The position numbers and the translations under genes were made by a program. Source: JAHDHW01 sp965220465 (GTDB taxonomy: Bacteria > Bacteroidota > Bacteroidia > Chitinophagales > Saprospiraceae). Taken from it: 64,000 nt of DNA. The stretch is taken from positions 558,001 through 622,000 of the forward strand of contig CBDCPZ010000023.1 in the NCBI GenBank assembly GCA_965220465.1, written 5' to 3'. How positions within the stretch are numbered: position 1 is the stretch's first letter; every line of letters starts with the position of its first letter. Below are positions 1 through 9,561 of the stretch, in pieces. The notes under the pieces are model-generated. The model saw only the letters and a program-made list of their open reading frames with translations, was not told the DNA's origin and made no database searches.

Positions 1-1923
1 TTTCGCCAGATTTTCTAACTTTCCTTTCAGCAAAACAATCTGCGCTGACTGGATGGCAATTTGTGAAGCATCACTGAGGGAAACACCGATCGTAGCTTTT
101 GCCAAAGCAGGTGCATCGTTTATCCCATCGCCAACCATAGCCGTTGGCGCTTTTTTGGAAAGCGATTCGATTAAGCTTAGTTTTTGTTGCGGAAGCTGTT
201 CGCCGTAATATTGAACTATTCCTAATAGTTTAGCTGTAGTGCTTACTTTTTCATTTTTATCACCACTTAGCATTATTGATTCGATGCCTTGCGATTTCAT
301 ATATTTAATCGTTTCAGCAGTCGATTCTTTGATTTCATCTCCAATGTCGATTGTCGCCAGAATAGTATCGTTTTCAAGGAAATAGATGTCGTGGCTGTCA
401 TCTTTAGTCAAATGCGAAGCGAGACTAAAAGAACCGATTTGAAATTTATTTCCATGCTCGTCTTCTGCAATGATTCCAGAGCCTTTTTGTTCTTCAATTT
501 TTACAAATTTTGGAAGAGAATTACTCCTTTCAAAATTTTCTAACTCAGCAACAATAGATTTTGCAATTGGGTGCGATGAATTTTGTTCTAAACTGTAAAT
601 CAATGAATTAACCCTGGTTTTATCTGATTCCAGATAGTTGATTGTTTTTATTTTAAAAGCACCTGTAGTCAAAGTTCCTGTCTTATCAAAGACGATGTTT
701 TTTACTCCCGCAAAGAGCTCTAAAGTCTGTCCTCCTTTTATTAAAATACCATTTTTAGCCACCCGCCCCACTCCTACCATTACGGCCGTTGGCGTCGCCA
801 AACCCATGGCGCAAGGGCAACTAATGACCAATACCGCAATACTGTTCATGAGCGCTTGTTGGAAAGAAATATCGAACACAAAAAACGAAATCGTTAAGGT
901 AAGCACTGAAATTAGTAAAACAATCGGGACAAATACAGCACTGATTTTATCGGCCAACCTCTGGATAGAAGGTTTATCTTGTTGTGCTGTTTTTACTAAT
1001 TCGATCAATTTATTTAAAACCGTTTCAGAACCAATCGCGCTTACTTTCATTTGTATATTTCCACTTAAAAGCGTTGAAGCGCCAACAACAATATCTCCTT
1101 TCTTTTTTTCTACAGGAATGCTCTCTCCGGTAAGCATTGATTCATCAACAGTAGCATGTCCTTCAATGATTTTACCATCCAAAGGAATGCTGTCGCCTTC
1201 GTTGATTTGAAGAATATCATCCACTTTTATTTCCTCAATGTCCAAAGATATGTGAGTGCCTGAAGGCATGACTTTTTTTGCTTTTGATACTTTTAATTTG
1301 CTTAATTCATCAATTGAAGTCGTGGTTTGTTCTACCGCTCGCTTTTCTAATAAATTCCCCAACAAAACTAGGGTGATGATCATTGCTGCTGTTTCATAGA
1401 AAATATAATCATGGTGATGTTGAAGGGTACCAATCAGGCTATAAATAAATGCTGCGGTACTTCCTACAAAAATTAACACGTCCATATTTGGAACACCTCC
1501 TTTTACAGAGTGCCAGGCACTTTTTCCAAAATGCATCAGCCCAATCAAAAAAACAGGTAAACAAAGGGCAAATTGTACCCAGGGATTATTCAAAAAAGCA
1601 AAAATCTCAATATTGGCCATCATTAAAAAATGTTGTAAAAACAATGGCAAAGTAAAAATTGCACTAACCAATAATTTGCGTTCTAAAGTCCACCAATCCT
1701 TTGGTTTATTATCTTCAACAACTTCAAAGCCCAGTTTCTTAATTCCGACTTTAATTTCATCAATTGAAATATCAGCATCATGTTGAACAAAGCGAACTTC
1801 TTTAGTTGAAAAATTTACATAAACATTTTCCAATCCTTTTTTACTCAAAAACCTATTGAGGCTTGAAGCGCAGTTGCTACAAGTCATCCCATCCACTTTT
1901 AATTCTACTACTTTATCACTCAT
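1..1923 (-). CDS. copA: Copper-type P1B ATPase, 3' end cut by window edge
   Basis: Exports heavy-metal ions, most likely Cu(I), across the inner membrane using ATP. The reverse strand is open from an ATG at 1923 to the window edge (about 641 residues seen). An N-terminal HMA metal-binding domain carries GMTCSNC with cysteines near residues 15 and 18. Hydrophobic segments follow, then an actuator region with TGES, the CPC membrane motif SCPCAMGLATP near residue 367, the phosphorylation motif DKTGT near 411, an HP dipeptide in the N-domain and GDGINDAP near 598. CPC plus one HMA domain is typical of the P1B-1 copper class. Only the last membrane helices and C-terminus are missing. The gene diverges from the lipoprotein gene at 2173 across about 250 bp that should hold both promoters. 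Family is certain; metal specificity is inferred. Confidence 0.94.
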   Translation of the reverse strand, partial: MSDKVVELKVDGMTCSNCASSLNRFLSKKGLENVYVNFSTKEVRFVQHDADISIDEIKVGIKKLGFEVVEDNKPKDWWTLERKLLVSAIFTLPLFLQHFLMMANIEIFAFLNNPWVQFALCLPVFLIGLMHFGKSAWHSVKGGVPNMDVLIFVGSTAAFIYSLIGTLQHHHDYIFYETAAMIITLVLLGNLLEKRAVEQTTTSIDELSKLKVSKAKKVMPSGTHISLDIEEIKVDDILQINEGDSIPLDGKIIEGHATVDESMLTGESIPVEKKKGDIVVGASTLLSGNIQMKVSAIGSETVLNKLIELVKTAQQDKPSIQRLADKISAVFVPIVLLISVLTLTISFFVFDISFQQALMNSIAVLVISCPCAMGLATPTAVMVGVGRVAKNGILIKGGQTLELFAGVKNIVFDKTGTLTTGAFKIKTINYLESDKTRVNSLIYSLEQNSSHPIAKSIVAELENFERSNSLPKFVKIEEQKGSGIIAEDEHGNKFQIGSFSLASHLTKDDSHDIYFLENDTILATIDIGDEIKESTAETIKYMKSQGIESIMLSGDKNEKVSTTAKLLGIVQYYGEQLPQQKLSLIESLSKKAPTAMVGDGINDAPALAKATIGVSLSDASQIAIQSAQIVLLKGKLENLAK

Positions 1924-2172
1924 TAAATTTTGTATTTTGATAAAAGTAAAAATCTTTCTGCTCGCTTTTCGCAAAGTTCATTAATATTAAACAGCAATTC
2001 CCTGTTTTTGATGCGAAACCAGTACAATTATTCATTTGTAAATTATTCTGGTACTTATATTTTAAACCATCATTGATAATAGTTTCATTATGATATTTAG
2101 AATTGTTAAATTTGCGATTATTAGCCAAAAATCTGATGCAAATATTCCTTTAAACCTAAATAATATCAACTT

Positions 2173-2982
2173 ATGAGAAATTTAATATTTCTTTTTGTTT
2201 TAAGTACCATCTTTTTTTCCTGTCAAAACGATACGACTTCTGAAAATAATGAAGCGGAGGAAATGGAAGAAAACCAGTCTGATACTGATAATCCAAATGC
2301 AAAATATAAGCTAACTCCATTCAGCACATCTCCAGAATACGTTGATGCCAATATTGGCCTGATGACTTATATAAATGGCAAATTCAATTTTAATGTGACT
2401 GGTGATTCTTATAAATTAGGGGAACAAACTTCTGATGCAGAGCAAAAGATGTGCGCCAATTCTGCGAAAGGACAGCATATCCATTTGATTATCGATAATG
2501 GTCCATACAATGCTCGCTATACTTCCTCTTTCGATGATGTGCCCGTAGAAAATGGAAATCACCATGTATTGGCCTTTTTGTCACGATCTTATCATGAGAG
2601 TATCAAAACAAAAACAGCTTATACAGCTCAATATGTAACGGTTACAGACGGCACTGCAACTGAATTTGAATCAATCAATGATCCGATGTTGTTTTACAGC
2701 CGGCCAAAAGGGACTTATGTTGGCGAAAAAGAAACTAAAAAAGTAATGCTCGATTTTTATGTAATCAATTTGGAACTTGGAGACAATTACAAAGTACTGG
2801 CGGACATAAATGGTGAAATTCACACCATCAGCACTTGGCAACCTTATTATATTGAAGGGCTTCCATTAGGAAAAAACACAATAAAATTAACCTTGGTTGA
2901 TCAACGTGGAAACCCTGTGGATACTCCGCTCAATCCTGTTGAAAGAGAATTCGATTTGAAAGGGGACGCGCTGGAAAATTAG
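2173..2982 (+). CDS. Hypothetical lipoprotein, His-rich core
   Basis: A 269-residue protein with a lipoprotein signal: a hydrophobic stretch ending FFSCQN, so Cys17 would be lipidated. An acidic low-complexity linker (about residues 20-42) follows, then a compact domain with MCANSAKGQHIHLI and GNHHVLAFLSRSYHES. The C-terminal half looks like a beta-sandwich ending in VDTPLNPVEREFDL. I do not recognise a named family with certainty; similar lipoproteins are common in Bacteroidota. It diverges from the copper ATPase, and its clustered His, Met and Cys residues would allow a metal-handling role, but that is inference only. The start is supported by the lipobox spacing. Confidence 0.8.
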   Translation: MRNLIFLFVLSTIFFSCQNDTTSENNEAEEMEENQSDTDNPNAKYKLTPFSTSPEYVDANIGLMTYINGKFNFNVTGDSYKLGEQTSDAEQKMCANSAKGQHIHLIIDNGPYNARYTSSFDDVPVENGNHHVLAFLSRSYHESIKTKTAYTAQYVTVTDGTATEFESINDPMLFYSRPKGTYVGEKETKKVMLDFYVINLELGDNYKVLADINGEIHTISTWQPYYIEGLPLGKNTIKLTLVDQRGNPVDTPLNPVEREFDLKGDALEN

Positions 2983-3026
2983 AAAAACAAAATAAAAGTT
3001 CTAAAGTCATTATTTTTCAAGAAGAA

Positions 3027-3107
3027 TTTGATCCGTTTAAGGAACTTATTTTATATTTGCATCGCTTTTATAAAAAGGCAGTTTAAATGTAAATTTGCCT
3101 TTATAAA
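3027..3107 (+). promoter_or_regulatory. Candidate tRNA promoter boxes and leader hairpin
   Basis: Two matches to the Bacteroidota -7 box TAnnTTTG precede the tRNA: TATATTTG at 3052-3059, with TTTG at 3027-3030 (21-nt spacing), and TAAATTTG at 3090-3097. An imperfect inverted repeat (about 3066-3107, arms of 13 and 15 bases around AGGCA/TGCCT) lies between. If the second box is used, transcription would start about 10 nt before the mature tRNA. Which box is used cannot be decided from sequence. Confidence 0.35.
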
Positions 3108-3114
3108 ATTTCAT

Positions 3115-3189
3115 GGTGGTTGTAGCTCAGTTGGTTAGAGCACTAGATTGTGGTTCTAGGGGTCGCGGGTTCAAATCCCGTCTTCCACC
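3115..3189 (+). tRNA. tRNA-His (GTG)
   Basis: The cloverleaf reads well: D-arm GCTCAGTTGGTTAGAGC, anticodon stem-loop ACTAGATTGTGGTTCTAGG with anticodon GTG, and T-arm GCGGGTTCAAATCCCGT. An extra G at 3115 is the histidine-specific G-1, opposite C73 at 3189. The acceptor stem (3116-3122 with 3182-3188) has two U-U mismatches, 3120/3184 and 3121/3183. CCA is not encoded. A GIY-YIG nuclease gene follows at once. Confidence 0.93.
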
Positions 3190-3190
3190 C

Positions 3191-3299
3191 TACTGACGCT
3201 CCCTGCGGTCGGTCAGCATGGCTGGCCGCAGTGGTTTAGCGGAAGTAGTTCTGACATACGAGAAAAGTGAGAATCGTCAGAACTTTTCATTTCATAATC
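3191..3299 (+). other. Structured spacer between tRNA-His and GIY-YIG gene
   Basis: GC-rich compared with its surroundings and rich in inverted repeats: CTGCGG at 3203-3208 pairs with CCGCAG at 3226-3231 around a GGTCAGC/GCTGGCC inner arm, and a perfect 9-bp pair AGTTCTGAC (3247-3255) / GTCAGAACT (3276-3284) sits just before the start of the nuclease. It may be a transcribed structured leader or the end of a small mobile unit. Function unknown. Confidence 0.5.
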
Positions 3300-3605
3300 A
3301 TGTCTTACCACGTATATATTCTTTATTCTAGTAAACTGAATCGATTCTACGTCGGTCAAACCATCCATTTGCACAAAAGATTAACTGAACATAATAAAGG
3401 TGAATCTTCATACACTTCTACTGGTATTCCCTGGTCACTACAATGGTCTACTGCAAAATCTACTAGAAAAGATGCAGAAGAATTAGAACAAAAACTCAAG
3501 AATCTTTCTAGGGAAAGAAAGATCAGTTTTATGAATAAATACAATGAAGGAATTGATGATCAGATTCTTCTCAAAAAAATAACGAAGCTGGTTAGGCGAA
3601 TATAA
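3300..3605 (+). CDS. Small GIY-YIG nuclease-domain protein
   Basis: A 101-residue single-domain protein of the UvrC/Slx1-like GIY-YIG class. The GIY motif is HVYILYSS near residues 4-11 and the YIG motif is RFYVGQT near 16-22; KRLTEHNKG contains the following conserved Arg and His, and a Glu-rich helix comes later. ATG 3300 is preferred over an upstream in-frame GTG at 3267 because the family usually begins a few residues before the VY-LY strand, and the GTG lies inside the spacer hairpin. Small GIY-YIG genes directly behind tRNA genes recur in Bacteroidota; whether this one is mobile, a repair enzyme or neutral is unknown. Confidence 0.85.
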   Translation: MSYHVYILYSSKLNRFYVGQTIHLHKRLTEHNKGESSYTSTGIPWSLQWSTAKSTRKDAEELEQKLKNLSRERKISFMNKYNEGIDDQILLKKITKLVRRI

Positions 3606-3780
3606 AACCGAGCGAAGTGAGGGCTGTTTAAGCTTTGACGCTTCTCATAAGTTATAAGATTCAAAATAGTAACTCCCCCCTTCTAAACAACAATATCTTG
3701 TCCCTTTTCTTTTTTATGCCTAAAGTTTCAATAAACCCCAAGCTTAAATTTGCCCTTCGTTAATATCTAAACCAATTGGT

Positions 3781-4578
3781 CTAGTTGCCCTTCGTCTTTT
3801 TTTTATCACCTATCCAATCTAGCAAATCAAAATCTGCAATCGACGGTAAGATTAAATCAGGGCTGTAAGCAAAATTGCTAATGTCCTCTTTTTTGGTAAT
3901 ACCTGATAGCGTTAAAATGGTATTATACCCCACCTGTATTCCACCTAAAATATCTGTTGTCATAGTATCGCCGATCATTGTTGTATCGGCAGTAGAAAGC
4001 CCTAATTTTTTACGCGCTACCCGCATCATGACCGGGCTGGGTTTCCCAACAGAAAAGGCTTTGATACCTGTTGCCTCTTCGATCATAGCAATTACTGCCT
4101 TTATTCCCAGATTTGACCACCCTTTAATTTTTGGAGAAGGATCTAAATTCGTAGCGACTAATTTGGCGCCTTCAAGGATCATATCAACAGCATGACTTAC
4201 CATTTCCAGTGTGAAATTCCGCCCTTCTCCAACTACCACAAAATCAGGGTCCTCAGCAACCAAGGAATATCCGTGTTCATGAAGACTGGAAATCAAACCA
4301 CCTTCGCCAAGTACATAAGCTGTTCCATTGGGCTTTTGCCTCGAAAGAAACCATCCAGTTGCCATGGCACTAGTAAAGACATGATCTTCTCCAACCCTGA
4401 TCCCTAAACCCTCTAACTTATTGACAACATCACGTGAAGTTCTTTGGCTGTTATTGGTTAAAAAGAGAAAAGGAATTTCAAGCTCTTGAAGTTGAGCAAC
4501 AAATTTGTCAGCTCCTGGAATCAAATCTTTTCCACTATAAATAACTCCGTCCATATCTATTAAAAAACCTTTTGCCAT
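3781..4578 (-). CDS. HAD-IIA hydrolase, NagD-like phosphatase
   Basis: A 265-residue cytoplasmic HAD-superfamily hydrolase with a C2-type cap, resembling NagD and the phosphoglycolate/pyridoxal phosphatase group. Motif I is FLIDMDGVIYSG near residues 5-16 (nucleophile DMD), motif II FLTNNSQRT near 39-47, motif III has the lysine in GKPSP near 178, and motif IV is IGDTMTTDILGG near 201-212. Length fits the family. It probably removes phosphate from small metabolites; the substrate cannot be told from sequence. It stands alone, convergent with the GIY-YIG gene. Confidence 0.9.
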   Translation of the reverse strand: MAKGFLIDMDGVIYSGKDLIPGADKFVAQLQELEIPFLFLTNNSQRTSRDVVNKLEGLGIRVGEDHVFTSAMATGWFLSRQKPNGTAYVLGEGGLISSLHEHGYSLVAEDPDFVVVGEGRNFTLEMVSHAVDMILEGAKLVATNLDPSPKIKGWSNLGIKAVIAMIEEATGIKAFSVGKPSPVMMRVARKKLGLSTADTTMIGDTMTTDILGGIQVGYNTILTLSGITKKEDISNFAYSPDLILPSIADFDLLDWIGDKKKTKGN

Positions 4579-5093
4579 TTGCGTATTTTTTTTACAATTT
4601 AAATTGATCCTTTTGATTCCAAACCAACTCTAAACTTAATAATAAAAATTTTTAAACAACAATAAATTCATCATCATATTAAAAAATCAATATATGCCAT
4701 GAATGTATTTTACACAACAGCATACTTCCTTTTTCCATAGGTCTGATATCAGCTGAAAATGAAAAAACAAATATTGGTCAATCTTACTTCCGGTTCATCA
4801 ATAAGGTTTAAAAAATTAAGAGCAATATTACGGTTTGTAAAAACTAATTTCCTTCCTCTACTCTCAATGAAAAGAGAATTAATATTTTTGTTTGACTTAT
4901 AACCAGCTGGTTTATAGTTATTTAAAAATAATGGCTTGATAGTTGCAAATTACGAGATAAGTCTACCTACGGACTTATATATTATTCCCCACTTTCTTGG
5001 AATCAATTGGTATACATTTTAATAAAACAGGATTGACTAATCATTCATTGGTCATCCTATGGAACATATTGAAAAAGTATAAACCAAGTGATC
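4579..5093. other. Intergenic region, no gene supported
   Basis: About 515 bases between divergent genes. It should hold the promoters of the NagD-like gene (minus) and the hybrid kinase (plus). A near-palindrome, TATAACCAGCTGGTTTATA, lies around 4899-4917 and could be an operator. A 48-codon open frame at 4758-4904 has no recognisable content. Nothing else seen. Confidence 0.5.
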
Positions 5094-6599
5094 ATGCAAA
5101 TCAAAGTCAGTTACCGTTATTTAATTTACGGAGTATTATTCGGAGTGTTATTTCCCATTTTAGCAACTCTAATCGTTTCTTACCAGGAGTTTGGCGGCTT
5201 AACAATCCAAAACATCATTGCCATACAATCAGGAAATTTATTAATCTGGATTATTAATACAGCACCCTTGTTTTTAGGTCTTTTTGCTTTAAAAGCCGGA
5301 TATGCACAAGAAAAAATTAATTGCATCAATGCTAATCTAGAACAAAAAGTTCAGAATCAAACAGCCGGTATTGCCAAAATTAACGTGCAACTAAGAGACG
5401 AAATTAATGAACGGAAGTTGAAAGAAAAAGAACTCGTAGAAGCTAAAGATGCTGCAGAACAAGGAGTTTTAAGCAAGGATCAGTTTTTAAGTAATATGAG
5501 CCACGAAATCCGGACACCCATGAATGGGATAATCGGGATGACTGATATTTTACTTAGCACAAATCTGACAAATAATCAACGTAAATATCTTTCAGCAATT
5601 GATTATTCAGCTAAAAACCTCCACGTAATTATCAATGATATTCTGGATTTGTCAAAAATCAATGCAGAAAAATTAGAGCTAGAAAATGTGAATTTTAAAA
5701 TCCGGGATATACTGGAGTCTGTTTATAAAACATTAAAAATAAAAGTTGACGAAAAGGCAATAAAACTAAAATTCGAAATTGATGACCAGATCCCAAAAAA
5801 GATGGCAGGAGACCCTGTAAGGATTAACCAAATCCTTCTAAATATAGTTGGGAATGCTGTAAAATTTACTGAAAAAGGTTCTGTTACAGTTAATTGTAAA
5901 CTCAAAAATAAAACAGCCGAAAATTACGAAATAGCTTTTCAGGTAATTGACACAGGAATTGGAATTCAAAAAGAAAATCTTCAAGATGTTTTTGAAAGTT
6001 TTTCACAGGCCAATTCCGGAATTACCAGAAAATTTGGAGGTACCGGGCTTGGTTTGCCGATTTCTAAAAAACTTATCGAACTTTATGGCGGTGAACTCAA
6101 ACTTGAAAGTGAATTTGGTGAAGGAACGACATTTTCTTTTACACTAAATTTCGGAATGCCTTCTGTTGAATCAAAACCAATTGATATTCGTGAACGAATA
6201 AAAGTTTCAGATGCAGAGAAAGCGAAAATTAAAATTTTATTAGCGGAAGATAATAAAATAAATCAACTGGTCGCCAAACGGTTTTTAGAACGATTCGGAT
6301 TCAATTTGGATATTGCAAATGACGGAAAAGAAGCGATCCAAATGGTCAGTGCTACCAAATATGATCTGATCCTCATGGATATCCAAATGCCCGAACTGGA
6401 TGGATTGGAGGCAACCCGAATTATTCGGGCCAATAAGACAGAACATAATAGAGGAATTAAGATAATGGCCATGACGGCTTCTGTTTTGAAAAAAGAAATT
6501 GATCGCTGTTTTGATGCGGGAATGGATGATTATATCCCTAAACCATTCGATCCGGATGAATTATATGAGAAGATTGTCACACTGACTTGTAGTGTTTAA
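5094..6599 (+). CDS. Membrane hybrid histidine kinase with receiver domain
   Basis: A two-component sensor. Two N-terminal membrane helices (about residues 8-30 and 48-68) are followed by a coiled coil, a HisKA domain with FLSNMSHEIRTPMNG (His near residue 142), a HATPase domain with N box GNAVKFTEKG, G1 DTGIGI and G2 GGTGLGLP, and a C-terminal receiver with acidic pair AEDN and phospho-acceptor in ILMDIQMPELDG (Asp near residue 429), the T/A position in AMTA and the lysine in IPKPFD. No periplasmic sensor domain of any size is present, so the stimulus may be membrane-borne. ATG 5094 is preferred over GTG 5088. No partner regulator gene is adjacent, so an internal or distant phosphorelay is expected. 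Confidence 0.93.
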   Translation: MQIKVSYRYLIYGVLFGVLFPILATLIVSYQEFGGLTIQNIIAIQSGNLLIWIINTAPLFLGLFALKAGYAQEKINCINANLEQKVQNQTAGIAKINVQLRDEINERKLKEKELVEAKDAAEQGVLSKDQFLSNMSHEIRTPMNGIIGMTDILLSTNLTNNQRKYLSAIDYSAKNLHVIINDILDLSKINAEKLELENVNFKIRDILESVYKTLKIKVDEKAIKLKFEIDDQIPKKMAGDPVRINQILLNIVGNAVKFTEKGSVTVNCKLKNKTAENYEIAFQVIDTGIGIQKENLQDVFESFSQANSGITRKFGGTGLGLPISKKLIELYGGELKLESEFGEGTTFSFTLNFGMPSVESKPIDIRERIKVSDAEKAKIKILLAEDNKINQLVAKRFLERFGFNLDIANDGKEAIQMVSATKYDLILMDIQMPELDGLEATRIIRANKTEHNRGIKIMAMTASVLKKEIDRCFDAGMDDYIPKPFDPDELYEKIVTLTCSV

Positions 6600-6742
6600 T
6601 TCTTAAAATGGGGAAGAATTGAGTTTAAAAAATGAAGCACCGGTTGATTTTGATTTAAACAGGATAATTTGCTAAAAAGAATTTTTCCTTTTTGTAAGAT
6701 TGATTTCAATATTTAGTTTCAAATACTCAAAATTTAGAACGA

Positions 6743-9181
6743 TTAATGGTGTTGGATGATCAATTTATGGATCCATCTTTCTTCATTTGATAATATTGAC
6801 AGAAAATAAATTCCTGATGGTAAATTTAAAAGAGGAATATTCTGTTTCTGGGTATTAATTCCACTACCGAATTTTTTAGAATAAACAACTTTTCCGTTTA
6901 CGTCTTTCAAATCCAGCTGAACCTCTGAAGCTACTTCGTTTAAAAATTCTACGATTACTTCCTGATGGGCTGGATTTGGATAAATGAGAACACCATTTTC
7001 CAATTTAGTATGAATAATTGAAGTGGTGGTGTCAACAACAGCAAAGACCTCTACCCTATCGCTTTTACAAATCGCACCATCAATTTCAATCGTATCTTCA
7101 ACATAGAAAGCAGTCGTTTCGGTTAGCAAGGGAGTTTCAAATTCAGGTCCTGTTCCCAATACAACAACACTGATTTGATCACTAAACCATTGTAAATTAT
7201 TTCCGGTTGCAGTGAGGATTGCAAATCCCGGAATGCTTGTAATTGTATCGTTTTCAACAACTGGCTCATCAGGAACGGTTATTACATTTACAGCGACTGT
7301 GTCAGAAGTGAAATCATTGCAATATCCGGGCACTGTAACAGAAAATTCTCCACTTTGAAATACAACAATACTTGGAGAGCTGCTTCCGGTCGACCATTGA
7401 TAATTTTGGGCTTCAGAAGTAAATAGCACTACTGTACCTCCTGAACAAAAAGTAGTTGGCCCTGAAACGGAAATAACAGGCGTCTCGTCTGGATCCTGCG
7501 TAATATTGATAGGGTTTGAAATGGTAGAACAACCATTATTATTAGTCACAGTCACATAGTATGTTCCGCCTTGATTAACCGCTAATTGTTGTGTTACATC
7601 GCCGGTTGACCAAAGATATTGATCTCCTGCCGGTGCATTCAAATTCAACTCTTCTCCGCTACAAACAATTGTAATTCCATTTGAAAAAATATTGTTTCCA
7701 GGATAAGCGCAATCATTTTCAACAATTGTTAAAAATTGATCGATATACGGTGTTTCAAATACCTCTTTCAATCCTGAAGGCCATTTAACAACCAGTGAAT
7801 CTATATAGTCAGCTTCGCCTAATCCAAAAAGCTGAGTATAGCTGTTCATAATTCCATAACTTTCCCCTGAACGAACCTCTCTGATTTGAGTACCCCAAGG
7901 GCCAAATAGTTCAAGCCGCGCTCCTAAAGCGTTGATATTGCTGGAATTTCCAACCAAATTAACAGCAAAATAATGATTGTTGTTATGATCGTTTATCCAT
8001 AAAACATCGTCACTTGTTAGGCTACCGGAATAGATATCCAAAAAACCATCATGATTTAGATCTCCAACTGCGAATGTACTCATCAGGTAATTTCCAAATA
8101 GACCATCAATGCTTTGAAAAGTTTGGTCACCATTGTTTTGATAATATTCATACCCTTCATTTCCGGCAACTAAAACATCAACAAAGCCGTCATTGTCAAA
8201 ATCCCTTAGCATGCCTTGTAAATGGTTTGTTGTAATATTCAAACCGCTTTCCAAAGTGATATCGTTGTACATCCCATTTCCAACATTTTCAAACAATTGA
8301 CAAAACGCATCATGATTAACAATAAAACAGTCTAGGTCCCCATCATTGTCAATATCCTGAAAGTCTGAAGTCCAGGATTGCAAACCATTTTTCAATCCGT
8401 AAGTTTCAGCCGCTTCTGTAAAAACGCCATTTTCATTGACAAAAAGTTGATTAATCCTTCGAGGATCATTTGGATCATTAACCCCTGCCCTGCATTTTGA
8501 AATATAAAGATCCAAATCGCAATCATTATCAAAATCTGTCCAGACGCTTGCATAATTTCCGGAATTATCCGATGGTGGGCTGGTTGACATATCAATCCAG
8601 CTATCAGCTACAAAGAAGTTACCAAGACCATCGTTTCTCCAAATTCGGTTTTCCCCATTATCATTACAAACAAAAACATCGGCATAACCATCATTATTAA
8701 TATCAGAAAAGTTGGAGCCTTGAGAAAAAAAGTAAGAATCGGGAAGTAAAAAATCGTCGTAATTCGTACCAAAATCATTGGCTTTTAATATTTTCATACC
8801 ATCCATCAGTCCTCCGACTAATATGTCGTTAAATCCATTATTGTCTACATCGGCCACGGCAATATTCCATTGCTGGTCATTTGAAACATTCCCAAAAGTA
8901 TAATTTTGGAATTGGTTGTTAGTTAATTGGTATTCAATAGTCAGGTTTTTAGCATTTTCAAGACGAATAATATCATCCAGGCCATCTGCATTCATATCAG
9001 CTATTCCGACAATTAAAATACTACTGAAATTAGAATTTGAAAGCAAGCTGTTTTTATTCGTAAAATCAATATCATTGGGGGTGTAAATAATGCTTTCAAT
9101 TTGGCTGTTTTGATTTTGAGCAGTTGAAATAGAAATATTCAAACTCAAAAACAAAACTAATATTTGACTTAAATTTTTCAT
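6743..9181 (-). CDS. Secreted FG-GAP/UnbV repeat protein with T9SS tail
   Basis: An 812-residue exported protein. A signal peptide (about residues 1-21, ending ISTAQN) precedes FG-GAP/VCBS-type repeats with calcium-loop motifs such as DINNDGYAD, DFDNDCDLD, DIDNDGDLD, DFDNDGFVD and DLNHDGFLD (about residues 50-390). An ASPIC/UnbV domain follows (about 405-485, GARLELFGPWGTQIREV), then Ig-like segments and a type IX sorting domain beginning near VLIYPNPAHQEV and ending in KLIIQHH. It is probably displayed on or shed from the cell surface as a calcium-stabilised beta-propeller; its ligand is unknown. It is a clear paralog of the protein at 11592-14465. Confidence 0.9.
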   Translation of the reverse strand: MKNLSQILVLFLSLNISISTAQNQNSQIESIIYTPNDIDFTNKNSLLSNSNFSSILIVGIADMNADGLDDIIRLENAKNLTIEYQLTNNQFQNYTFGNVSNDQQWNIAVADVDNNGFNDILVGGLMDGMKILKANDFGTNYDDFLLPDSYFFSQGSNFSDINNDGYADVFVCNDNGENRIWRNDGLGNFFVADSWIDMSTSPPSDNSGNYASVWTDFDNDCDLDLYISKCRAGVNDPNDPRRINQLFVNENGVFTEAAETYGLKNGLQSWTSDFQDIDNDGDLDCFIVNHDAFCQLFENVGNGMYNDITLESGLNITTNHLQGMLRDFDNDGFVDVLVAGNEGYEYYQNNGDQTFQSIDGLFGNYLMSTFAVGDLNHDGFLDIYSGSLTSDDVLWINDHNNNHYFAVNLVGNSSNINALGARLELFGPWGTQIREVRSGESYGIMNSYTQLFGLGEADYIDSLVVKWPSGLKEVFETPYIDQFLTIVENDCAYPGNNIFSNGITIVCSGEELNLNAPAGDQYLWSTGDVTQQLAVNQGGTYYVTVTNNNGCSTISNPINITQDPDETPVISVSGPTTFCSGGTVVLFTSEAQNYQWSTGSSSPSIVVFQSGEFSVTVPGYCNDFTSDTVAVNVITVPDEPVVENDTITSIPGFAILTATGNNLQWFSDQISVVVLGTGPEFETPLLTETTAFYVEDTIEIDGAICKSDRVEVFAVVDTTTSIIHTKLENGVLIYPNPAHQEVIVEFLNEVASEVQLDLKDVNGKVVYSKKFGSGINTQKQNIPLLNLPSGIYFLSILSNEERWIHKLIIQHH

Positions 9182-9561
9182 AGGCGCTCGTTTTGAAAAA
9201 TTCCCATCAAAGAAAGTTTCGATACTTTTTGACGGATAAATCTATTAGTTATTATTGTAATAATCTTAAATCCTATAAAACCCCTTTATTTTGTGATAAA
9301 GAGCAATAAGAAGTTTATTGAATCGGGCAGGTTAATCCTCAAAGAATTTGGAGATCAATCCTTTAAAATTAACAATTTATACCCAAAAAATCTATTTTAA
9401 ACAGTTCTATAAATTCCAAATGACCATACATTGCATTTAAAAAATTAAAAACTTAACTGACTATAACTTTACAAAGCTTTGAATTAATTTGCCCATCTTT
9501 TTAATTTATTAGACTTTTGGAAGGTCATTTTGTTATAAAACGGTTTAAACTACAACTCATA
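9182..9561. other. Intergenic promoter region, nothing specific seen
   Basis: About 380 AT-rich bases between divergent genes. Promoters for the UnbV protein (minus) and the multiheme protein (plus) must lie here. A weak -7-like TTAATTTG is seen near 9483-9490. No small gene, repeat or RNA recognised. Confidence 0.4.

Noticed and set aside
289..1655. Plus-strand open frames opposite the P-type ATPase
   Set aside because: The minus strand has all ATPase motifs in one frame; the plus frames have low-complexity translations and no family signal.
4758..4904. A 48-codon plus-strand frame starting MKKQILV
   Set aside because: Short, no recognisable domain, no ribosome site or conserved neighbour.
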